Shown here one piece after another: positions 36,801 through 48,800 of a stretch of DNA of 64,000 nt. The stretch comes from Scilla litardierei (lineage: Eukaryota > Streptophyta > Magnoliopsida > Asparagales > Asparagaceae), in the NCBI GenBank assembly GCA_030789695.1, contig CM061142.1, positions 356,227,486 through 356,291,485 on the forward strand. Reading direction: 5' to 3'. Under the pieces are notes generated by a model. The model saw only the letters and a program-made list of their open reading frames with translations, searched no databases and was not told the DNA's origin. The translations under genes were made by a program, and so were the position numbers. Each line of letters starts with the position of its first letter. Positions within the stretch are counted from its first letter, which is position 1.

Positions 36801-39800
36801 CCGCCTAACACGGGCGGTCGCTCTCAGGGGCAGCAGCCCCTAGGACCACAACAAGGGACCCCACGGCCCATTAGGCATCGCGGCCCGCCCTAGGGTCGTA
36901 TTGCCCCGCCCATGAGCCTTGCAGCCCCTAGGGGGCCACTTGGGGACCCACGGCCCCTAGGCAAGCCGCAAGGGGTTCTACGATCCCTGTGGTTCAGATG
37001 GAGGGCCCATCTAGGCATGGCAACAGGTCCTAGGGAGCAATAATTTTCTTGGGGGCTTTGGCGACGATCGTGACTACTACAGGGGCTTCGATGAGGATGG
37101 TGGAGATCCACATTGGTTTCACAAATAATAGGGGAACGACATCGCAGCACGAGTCCAGTGTGGGAGAATTTGGAGGTCTCACAGCCACACAACAAAACAA
37201 TATCAGCGATTCTACTATATGCAACCCAACTGGAGAACATGACAGGGACATTTTGACATTAATAACATAGTCCAGAAGCAGAAGATGCCATTTTTTGAGG
37301 GAGATGATCTTACCATGCTAAAAGGTATTTCGTCGTGAACCATCTGATAGAGGAAGAGAAGTTGATGGCAGCAAGTCTATGTTTGGAGAAAAAGGCATTG
37401 ACTTGATTCTAATAGAGGGAGCAGGGATAGCATGTTCGCTCATGGGAAAAGTTCAAGAATTGCATATTGGACCATTTCCACGATACATAGGACGGTGATC
37501 TATATGAGCAATACTCAAGCAAGAGGAAACAATCTGGGAAAATGTTGACCTACTCTCAGACCAGATAAGAAGTATGTCTGAAGCGGTTTTGAAGAAAACT
37601 TTATGAATGGGTTAAAGACAAGCATTCGAGCCGAGCTACGTTTGCTAAGACCGAGTGTGCTTTGAGAGACGATGGATCTGGCCCAGATGGTGGACATAAA
37701 CACTACAGAGAGGGCTATTAGAAAAGCGTTGAACGGAGTCACCTCATGAACTAATGCTACAATGGAGGTATAAAAGTCCCAGACAGGAGGGTTCAGACAA
37801 GCTGGGTGGAGAACGAGCCCTGAACCGACAGCAAGTTCAAGCGCCTCACAAAGACGAAGTCCCAGCCAGGAGGGATTCAGACAAGCTGGGTGGAGAACAA
37901 GCCCTGAACTGACAGCAAGTTCAAGCGCCTCACAAAGACGAAGTCCCAGCCAGGAGGGGTTCAGACAAGCTGGGTGGAGAACGAGCCCTGAACCGACAGC
38001 AAGTTCAAGCGCCTCACAAAGACGGAGATCCAAAACAAGCGCACCAATGGATTATGCTTTCGATGCGGCGATAAGTTCGAGCCGGGACATCATTGCCAAG
38101 ATCACGCTCTCCATGTTTTGATTATCGAAAATGATTAGAGCGAGGGCAAAGTAGCAGAGGCGAAAGAGCCAGGAAGGGACGAGCATCCTCATTTGGAGTA
38201 GCGTGTCTCATGGATTCCATAATCTCACCTTGAGGACAATGTGGTTCTTTGGGGAGAGTAATGATGGGCTTATGACTAATGGGGTGCGAAGGCAAAAGGC
38301 TTGGGCAATGGGCAGTAAACCAACAAAGGCACGGGGCGACTAAACCAGTGGCAATTCTGTAATATTAGGCACCAAGTGCATTTTTGGAATTATTGGAAAA
38401 TCAATTTATTAATATATATATGGGGGCTATGGTAAGTACTTTCTCATGTTGAATTTGAAAAGAAATTAGTAAAGATTAGTGTAGAACCCTAGAATAGTTG
38501 GGAGAGCTGAGCTTCCTCTTGAATTGGAAGCCAAATCACTGTCAATTCCACTTTTATCAATAAAAACCTTAAATTTCTTCCCCAAATCTCTTGCAAATCC
38601 TATCAGAGTGTAATTTTCCATTTAAATTATTACTTCATATTTATGTACGTCAAGATAAATAAATCTCCAAAAATGTTCCATGTCTCCCTTAATCTGACAC
38701 ATAAAAAACTAAAAGTTGAACTTATGGCCTATGTAATATATGCATAGGCCATAATGACTTACATTGATCAATATAGAAATATGATCATTAAACCATACAT
38801 AATAACTACGGCCAAATCCCCAAATAGAGCATAAAGTCATAGTTGAATGCAAAGATAAGTAAACCATTTTAGTCATCTAATGTAGTGTTCAAATAGCATA
38901 TAATAATTTTATGAGATACGGGGTTCAAAGCAAAATTGGTATAGATGGTCCTATAGTAGATAGCATGGAATCAGGTTTCAGCCGAAACTAGCATGTTTGA
39001 GCCGTTTCATACCGGTTTCGGAAGAGATCATTACGAAACCAAGCCGAAAGTTTTGGTTGATAGATCATAAACATCCTTTAAAAACCAAATAACCTAGAAA
39101 AACCCCTGTCCTTCAAAAAACCAAAAAAAAGCAATCAGGAAAAAAACCCTATCTCTAAAAAACCAAAAAAAAGAAAGGCAACATGAGAGGCGAAATGCGA
39201 AACATACATTGTTGTGACGTCTTCCTCTACCGGATCCAACTAGCTTGCTCTCCCGTCGCCGAAGGAAGAACCGTCTTGCTCTCCCGTCGTCGCCTCGAAA
39301 AATCAAGGATGAGCAACTGTCGTCCTTTCAATTACATTTATCTTTACCAACATTTATTTACAAGTTTGCCACAAACAACATTATTTACAAGTTTGCCACC
39401 GACAACATTATTTAGAAGTTTGTGACTATCTGTTAAAGAGAATGGCAAATTTGTAAATAATTGTAATAAACGTGTATTGATTAAAAATACACATTCTAAT
39501 TAATAATTATTTTACATTACACATTAATTATTAATTAAAAATATACATGCTAATGTGACTAGAAAATGTGTAATTTGAGTCTCCAAAAAGCGAAACAAAC
39601 GAAATGAAACTCAACTCCAAAACCATCGAAATAAACGAAATCTGACCGAAACCTAAAATTTCCGAAAGACCGAAACCTAAACCGAGACCTCAAACCTTCG
39701 TAGATAATAACAAATAGATTAAGCCAATAAGCGCAATGTTGTTAAACATTATAGAAATCCTCGTATAATTAAGTCAGCTATCAACCAAAATACCAAGATT

Positions 39801-42800
39801 CGTAAACACAGCCACCCCTGACAACATCATATTCATAGTACCATCACTTTTACAAGATGATGATATGATAATATAGCCAAATTATTGAGACCAGTCAATG
39901 CTCCTAGACTAACGTCGAAAGACATCATGCATAGGCTTCAGCCAAATTACTGAGACCAGCCAATGCTCCTACACTAACTCTGAAAGACATAATGTTTATG
40001 ACAACTTCATGCATGTATCAGTCGAAACCATCTGCTACATGCCTGAAATTGTTCGCTACAGAAGGTGTGCCAAAGAAACAATGAAAAAATAATAGAAGTT
40101 TGGAGATCAGAAAGCAAGCATATGGATAATCCCTACCATCCTACCACCTCCATAACCAATTCATGACTATTCTATTTTCATGGTGATAATACTACTGCCA
40201 AATCAACTTTTGCAAGATATAATTGCACATTTTCATTTGTTCAGAACTCCCGAAGGCATAACCTGATATCATGGGGACATCTATAAAGTTATGCACAAGT
40301 CGAATAGAATATGATCTTGAGAAATTTAGAATGGATATACCATGGAGTCAGTAGCAGTTCCGTTGCAAGTACTAGTGTATGACCTCATTCATTAAATTTT
40401 CAAGAGGAAGAAAAAGGGATCGTTGCATCTTTGGCAGGTAGGGTATAAAATGTGAATGCATTTATTAAAAATAGTAATAAATAACCAGTAACTTAAACCG
40501 CTTTAAAACAGATAAGTGTGTCGCCAAAAATACGATGAAACACGATGAAATCTCCACCAGTTTGCCAGAAATTAAGAAAACTTGATGTCTTAGGCATTTT
40601 TTTATTTTTATCATTTTATAATTTTTAAAGCACTAATCCCTAAACCTTGATACTTCTGATACGCATCTCCCAAAAGGTCAGGTACTGCCAAGCTGATTCC
40701 AAAATCAATACCAAGTTTTCGAACCTTGTGAAATACACTACCAAATTAATGTCACAAAGAAGCCAAGAGCAGCGCAAAAGAGCAGCTGAAAGAGAAAATG
40801 TGGGGGAGGAAAAAGGCAGTAGAATTTCATTTGCTTTGGTGGGGTTCATACATTTCTGTGGGCTTTATAAAATCAGGTTCCAGGTCTGCAACTCTAACCC
40901 ATCAAATGTATCATGCTCAGTATGCTATAGTCAGAGAATCTGATTTCACAACATTAGTGGTTTCTCTTTTCTTCCAGGCAGTCTACATCATAGATTCTTA
41001 GTTATATGATGCTGTAATGAGTGACATGTAAACCACTAATCTAAAACACTACTGAATTGCACCCATAAAAGATGCACAAAACATATGCAGAGCCCTTACC
41101 GATGATAGGGTGAACATCCACAACATTTTGATTTGGCAACGTGAATTATTTTTCTCCATTCTGCTCTGTTAATGGCACAAGGGAGACCCCAAGATAATAT
41201 TGACAAAAACCATACATTTTGAGATGTTATATCATCACTGTACTCAAACCCAAAAAGACTTGAGCTCCAACTGTAGCGATCATAAACTTGAAGAAAGGTG
41301 AAAAGTAGAGTTGTATTGCAAGTTGTACAAGTACATTATTACATTATATTAACAGGTAGATGGGTAAGTAAGTTTGATGAGATACTACATCGAGCTGACT
41401 AAAATCAGTTGTCTCTATAGTTATTAATTGTCTCTACAGTTATTAATATCATACGTATATTGTACGATATGATTCCATATGGGTATATTTCAAATCTGCC
41501 GCCCATATCGAATTGGAGAAAATAATGTACAAAACATGACTTCCATCACATACAATACGATATCGTATTGGACGACGCAAGTATACAGATATGATATTTT
41601 GTTTTTTCGGTTCTAGTGTTTAAAATATTGGGTTTTATGTGTAAATCGGCCCGATCCTTATTTAAGGCTAAAATTAGACATAAATAATTCAAAATTCATC
41701 ACTCTAGAGGATCGACGCTCTCATGTGGCCCTAACAACTCGACATAATGGACGACGATCTAGACGAAAATTTAAACTATGGGGCTCTCAACAACCGATCT
41801 CACCGACAAAGATCTACGTGATCTCGATGAAGAACTTGGTGACCTTGAATGCATGTCACGATATCGACAACGACGATGACCTGCTGCTTTAACCAACCGA
41901 TGGTGACGATTATGAAGCGTTGATCGGTGACAAGATAAATGTAACCCCTTAAGTTATTTTTTAGGTTTAATAAAAATAACTCAAGATTAAGATTCACTAT
42001 TTTTTGCTTAAGACTATTAATTGTTAAGGATTAATAAAAATGATTAATTTTTTGTTTAAGACCATTTTTAATTTAAGATTATTTGTTAAAGAATTAAGAA
42101 TTAAGACTAGTTTTAATTAAGATTGAGTTTTAAGTTTTTAGATCTATTAATTATCAGCTCTTATTTTAATTTTAAAATTGCTTAAGATTGATTTCAGTTT
42201 AATAAAGATTGATTTCAGTTTAAAATTAAGACATTGATTTTAGTTTAGGCACTACTAAATTAACACAGATTTAGGACTTTTTATTAAGCTTATTTTTTGT
42301 TAAGTTAACACAATAATTTAACAATTAACATTTAAGTAGATATAATGTAGGACTTATTTTGATTATAAGTTATTCGAGTTTAAGAATCTAAGAATAGTTT
42401 ATTGTTGTGAATTCTGATTAATTTTTTGTTTAAGACCATTTTTAATTTAAGATTATTTGTTAAAGAATTAAGACTAGTTTTAATTAAGATTGAGTTTTAA
42501 GTTTTTAGATCTATTAATTATCAGCTCTAATTTTAATTTTAAAGTAGATATAATGTAGGACTTACTTTGATTATAAGTTATTCGAGTTTAAGAATCTAAG
42601 AATAGTTGATTGTTGTGAATTCTGATTAATTTTTTGGTTAAGACCATTTTTAATTTAAGATTATTTGTTAAAGAATTAAGACTAGTTTTAATTAAGATTG
42701 AGTTTTAAGTTTTTAGATCTATTAATTATCAGCTCTAATTTTAATTTTAAAATTGCTTAAGATTGATTTCAGTTTAATAAAGATTGATTTCAGTTTAAAA

Positions 42801-45800
42801 TTAAGACATTGATTTTAGTTTAGGCACTACTAAATTAACACAGATTTAGGACTTTTTATAAAGCTTATTTTTTGTTAAGTTAACACAATAATTTAACAAT
42901 TAACATTTAAGTAGATATAATGTAGGATTTACTTTGATTATAAGTTATTCGAGTTTAAGAATCTAAGAATAGTTGATTGTTGTGAATTCAAGTTAATCTT
43001 TTACTACAGAGTTTTGACTAGTTAATTGTTTAATTTGTTTAATTATTTCAATTATCAGTTTTAATTTTCGGCTTTTAAATGGAAAGAATGGGTAAGAAGA
43101 ACTCTAAGAAAGTTGAGGCGACATGAGAGCATTATCTTCAAGTAAAAAAAAGACAAATCACTTGTGAAGTGAAAGTATTATGGGAAGAAAATATGAGACA
43201 GTGCAACAATGGTAATGGCTCATTTGACCAACACACACAAGGATACCGCTTTACGTTCATAATGTTCGGAAATTATTTTTTGAGATGTTGAAAAAGAAAA
43301 ATGAAGATGATGACAAATGCTTCCAATAAGTTGAAATATCTGGAAGTTGAAGCATGAACATGAGCAAAGGAACCATTGATTACGTTATGGCTAAAGGAGC
43401 AAAATGAGGTAAAATGAGGTAAAGATATCCATGAAGTCATGACGAAGATGTGGTGTGCAAAGACATTCCACGATTTTGGTACGATAACAAACGTTCCTTT
43501 AATCTAGTGAAAAGCTTGTTGTTTACAAATATGAAGAGTCGGTTGCCGCATACGAGAAACTACTAAAGCCTCCTTTATATCATGAGATAATAAGCATATA
43601 CTTACAAAAGAAATCGGAGAAGATTGACAATATTGATTTGGAAAAGTATATGGGAATGAAAGAGGACATGGTGCACATCGATGTCCGATGGATGGACCGA
43701 TGTGAAATCAATGTCCATCACAAAATTTGTTATAAATAGTGCAAACTGGACCGTTTTCATAGAATTTATTGACACTTCGGATATATCAAATAATAGAGAA
43801 AAATTATTCATATTGCTTAACTACTTTGTAGAAAAAATAGATAAGAAAAATATAATCCAAGTGGTCACCAATAGCTCTACTTATATTTTCACTACAGCAA
43901 TGTCGGAAAAATGTAGAATTTTTTTAGCGCCTTGGTAGTACACACTGTATCAACAATATGTTAAAGGACATTGAACATTGATGATTTCCCAGTGCATGAT
44001 GATACAATTGAAAAGTACAAGATCCATGTCTTGTCAATCGGTATTATTGTGTTCTTAACCAAATAAGGACCATCATAAATAGAAAGGAGTTGGCAAGACC
44101 AATAATAACAATGTTTGCTCCTAACTTACTTTGAAGAGTCTCCGAGCAAAAAATTATAGTATGGGCTATATCTGCATTAAAGGTGTGGCAACAAATTTCT
44201 TATTTTGGGACAGCATTGCTATGGATATAGAGTATAGCATTTTAGTGTATGGTACTTTTTGAAAGCAAGTAGAGTACTGTTTGAAATTTGTGCTTCCTTT
44301 GGTGAAAATGTGTAGGCTTATGGACGATGATGTAACGTTAGCGATGGTGTGTGTGTGTGTGCAATGCCGGCTCAGGCATAAATGAGGCCTAAAGCGAAAC
44401 AAATTGTGATGTCCTAAATATCGGTATTAATAAAGAGTGATTTGGAGTCCTCCAGAAAAAAAAACTTATTTCAAAAAGGTGTCTTTAAAATTACAGGCCC
44501 AAAGTTTGATTTAAGAACACCAGACATCACAAAAACAAAAAATTTAGCAAACCCTTCTGCATCTAAGGAAAATTCCAGATATCGCAAAAGTAAGGATTTT
44601 AGCTCATCCACAATATATAAAAGGATGAAAAAGCTCAGATTCCATTACAATTTTTAGATTTTACGATCAAACAAATAAAAATCAAGGAAATTAAGAAAAC
44701 CCCATTAAAGAGGAAGAAATTACAGAGAAGCACTTCCAGCATAAGGAAACCCAAATTCCCAAATTGATACATAGTAGTATGGAATTAAAAATCCAACACA
44801 ACAAACAATAAAACCATGAATCTAAATCAAGAAACCAAAGATAACCCATCAAGCAAACATCCCTTACACCGATGATAACAACAGATCATGGCTATATCAA
44901 CCAAACAAGATCAGAACAATTTAAAGGGAAGAAGATGATACCCTCAACAACTCCTCATAATCATGCAAGAGAGCTTGATGCTTGTATCGCACTCTGGCAG
45001 CTCTCCATTTGGCAATGGCGATGATGGAGATCCAAGCGAAGACGTTGAGCTCGGAGAGGCAGGGAAGGAGGGAGAGGGCAGAGGAAAGGTCGAAGGATTT
45101 GGGGAAGGAGGGTTGGGGATTTGGGGAGGGCAGCGATAAGTTGGATGAAGCGAAGAGACTCGGTCTGAATGAAGGATTTTTATTTTTCCATCAATCGATC
45201 TCAGCCGTTGGATTGGAGAGATTAAATGACATATACATCCTAAATTGGAGGCCTCCCAAAATTGAAGGCCTAAAGCGATGGCTTCACTGGCTTAAGGATA
45301 GCGTCGGCCCTGTGTGTGTGGTGATGGATATAACCAATGAACTAATTGAGAAGAATTTTGAGTACAAGACTAGATACCAAAGAGTGTATGATACCGTTGA
45401 TGAAATGGGGGAGTTACAACTCTATAGGCCTTTCCATATGGCCACTTACTTTCTTAATCCTAAGTAAAGGGTTATGTTTAAAATTCAAATTTATGTTTAG
45501 TTATTTATTCCAATCCTTGTTAGACGCTTGCAAATTATTGATTTTTTATTTGCTTTTTTATAGTTCTATTATGCATAAAATTTTCATGTGGATACCAAAG
45601 TAAAGATATGGTTGTATCAGTTGAAGATTGATAAACAATTAGAAAGATTAAAGAGAACACAAGGAACAGTCAGTAAAAACATGACAGTATTACCAAGAGA
45701 GAAGTAACCTAGTAAATATAAATGTTTAATTGTCTTTTATCAATTTATCATTTACTAAGATAAATAACTTATTATTAGAATTATTTTTAATGTGTGCCTT

Positions 45801-48800
45801 TTCGTCGTTTTATTAGCCCTATGGTGGGCGAGTTATGGAAAAGAATGCAAAGAACTTCACAGACTTGCAATCTATATATTGAGCCTTACATATAATGCTA
45901 CAAGTTATGAGAGTAATTGGAGCATTCTTGAGTTTGCCGATTCTAAGAGACGGAAAATATTGAAACAACTAAGTCTTAATACCTTGGGTTTTGTGAAATT
46001 AAACATTCATTTGGGGTTAGGGTAAAAGAAGAAAGAAGAGAAAGGTGATACTTATGATCCAAGTTATTTGTCGGATATGGAATCCACTGATAATTGGATA
46101 AAAGAGAATGAAGCTCATTTCCTCCCTCAAGACACTACTTTGATAGACATTCAAGACTCTTTTGAGGTTCAATGATGAACAAGTGGAAAAAAAAGAAGAG
46201 ATGTATATAATATTAAATAATTTTCTTCAATTTTAAACTTAAGTTTATGTTTATGTTTCGTTGTCGAATACTTTTTTTAATTCTATTAGAACCTAAAAAT
46301 GTGAGTGCATTAAAATCAAATTAAATAAAATAGTAATGGAGGCGAACAAGGAAGACAGATAGCTTGTGTAGAATGAAAAACATGAATACGAGGAAGAAGA
46401 AGACGATGATCTGTCTACGAGTGATGGATTGATTCAAGATAAGTGATTTATGACTATAAGACTAATATTTTGTTATGTAGCATTATAAATTATGTTTATG
46501 TGTGTCATTGTGACATAATTAGCCTATTTTTTTATAATATTTATGTGATTATATCTATGTTTGATTGTGTACAATGAACACTTTATTTTATGCACTTTAG
46601 TATATCTTACTGACCAAATTTATTCTATACTTAAATTTCTTTATTGCTTTTGTGATATATTTAATAAATTGAGAGATTTGCTCAATTTTTTTAATTTATC
46701 AAATATCTTACAGTACAATACTTGATCAAAACGATGTACGATATGATATACGATATGACAATTTTGATTGTCTCTCTCATGTCCCAGTTGCCTACTTCCC
46801 CGATTGTAAAAAGCCTTAAAAGGCCCACTAAAGTCCCATTTAGCATAAATAACCCGTTAAGCACTTTGATGCCGCTTAAAGCTATGAAGCCCCACTCCAC
46901 CAGCTTGAAGGGCTTGAATCCACTTCAACCCTCTAATTTAGTATGCCAAAGGGGGATAGCTCTTCTCTCCATTCCTTCATAACTTGAAATGTGTGTGTGT
47001 GTTGTGGTTTAATAAAGGTGTATTCAGCAATTTAATGGATCTCTCCTCCGATTGACCGGAATATGATCATTTTAGATCTTTCCAGTAAAATTTTCTCCTT
47101 AATAATTTTCATTTGTAATTTTCAATTCTTGAGCTACTTTTTCATTGTTATCTTCACTCTGAAGTGGTTCGTTCAATTTGGTTAACAGCCATCAATACAT
47201 ATCATTCAAATTTTTATTTAATTTTTATACGTTTTATTGTCGTAAATTTTCATCTTTTACTCTCCATCCTCTCGAGCGAATTTTTCCTTTTTTATTTCAT
47301 GTGTACAGTGTTCGTATTACATAACTGTTCTGAAGGTGAAAACTTACCGGTACATCTACTACAACTAGACTGGATCAAACTGTTAGATGAGATCAGATTC
47401 AAGTAGCAAATCTCTCAACAAAAACACGTGATCTTTTAATCAAAGCATTACAAGATATTCGCAAGGTTAACTACAACCAGTTGGGCTTGAAATTACACGT
47501 TTGCCAAGATCCCAAATGCAAGGCCCAATACCTACAGTGTATTGTTTATTCCTTATCATAAATTTTAGTTCTCGCATTCATCTCCAACTATTCAACTGAT
47601 GCACCAATGTTCTAGACACGTTTCTTAATTATTTAACATTTTGACTCAAAAAAATATGATATCTTTAATGGCTGTCAACATAATGGTTTTCTAAGCCATA
47701 GGTGTAGATAAGTTCATTTAAGGATAGAAAGTTAACTAAAGTATGATAAGGCTGTCAAAGTAATAATCATATTTAATAAAATAAGTATTCACAAATGTTA
47801 TTGTACAAAAAATGCTTCCACATGGTATCTTTCAATGGACCATTTTGTAACAGCGCAAACTAAGGGTAATGTCTGCTAGTTCAAAACTTCAAATTTCACA
47901 CAGCAAAATAAAAGAATGCAATAATCGATGAATAATACTTTAAATGAGAGAAAACGATTACTGATATAAGGAAAGGAAGCTTGTGTTAAGTAGCATACCT
48001 TTAAAAACTCATGTGCTTCCCGTTCTGTTTTCCCTGACTTAACCAACATCCAAAAACAAGTATTGTATTGATTGTTAATATGACCTGCAACATGAAAGAA
48101 TCACTAATATAGTCCTTTTTGGAATATGGTCATATTCTAAACATTCTAGCACAATGCAACAAGTCGTATAGCAAATATAAAGCCAGGTAAAAATTCACAG
48201 TGCATGGCATCACAAGGCTGAAGGTATGGGTGGATGCCTAAGTACCATGCATGAACTTCGGGGTCCATGCAAATTGAGGTATTTGATAAAATCGCACAAT
48301 TTCTTTGCTTTAATATCTGCAAATTCAGTCCTAATAGAAAAACTTAAATTTTTATAGCTTTAAGTTCTATACAACTCGCATTCTTACCTATGAACGTACA
48401 ATTTCTTTAAGGTATATAAATCTCATTGTCTAATAAAAAAGTACAATCTGTGTGTTAAGATCTATATAACTTACAGTCGACTTGCCTCCATGCCAAATAA
48501 TCTCTTACAATCTTAACTCTTGGATAACATACAACTCGCCCATCAAAATATGGTGCTGCTTTCAATTCTTTATGGGGAAAGAATTCTTTCCACTTCATTA
48601 TGTACACAGAGGTGAAATATGATACACTAAGTGAGAGGATTTTACTGCAGCAGATGAAAACGAGCAAGGCATCAGGAAATCCCGCAGATAAAGAATATGA
48701 TAATATCTGCAAAGAAAGTATCTTCCGAACTTATTTCAGTCAAATGAAAAACATTTTTATATGCCCGAAATAAAAATAAGGCAGAAAATACCATTCCCGC

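Larger units (their letters stand above)
35408..38605 (+). mobile_element. Gag-only gypsy element
   Basis: LTRs 35408-36413 (containing a hAT element) and 38262-38605 both start TGATGGGCTTAT and end near AATCCTATC(A). Primer site TTGGTATCAGAG lies at 36415-36426 and purine tract GGGGAGAG at 38251-38258. Flanks AAGTG and GAGTG match at four of five bases. Only a degraded gag lies between; no protease or pol. It was probably mobilised by an autonomous relative. Confidence 0.85.
43080..46172 (+). pseudogene. hAT transposase relic (DUF659 and C-terminal dimerisation regions)
   Basis: Degraded N-terminus from about 43080, then YEKLLKPPLYHEI at 43.55 kb. The DUF659-like core at 43684-43935 has SDGWTD, FIEFIDTSDIS and NIIQVVTNSS. 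Further pieces: HDDTIEKYK-like, VLPLVKMCRLMDDD, and, after the nested hAT, RPFHMATYFLNPK at 45430-45467. The dimerisation region at about 45800-46020 has ALWWASYG, LAIYILSLT and ESNWSILEF. All are in conserved order but spread over frames with stops. Active enzymes cut and paste hAT elements; this one is dead. Confidence 0.85.
16042..47998 (-). other. THG1 intron 5, about 32 kb, filled with transposons
   Basis: Begins GTATGC and ends ATGCAG on the minus strand. It contains the gypsy LTR block, the palindromic copia insertion, the gag-only gypsy element and the hAT relics described below. No competing host gene was recognised inside it. Confidence 0.85.

Noticed and set aside
37515..38033. 172-codon minus-strand frame with perfect 28-residue repeats
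   Set aside because: It is the 84-bp gag repeat read backwards; gag motifs and the zinc knuckle are on the plus strand.
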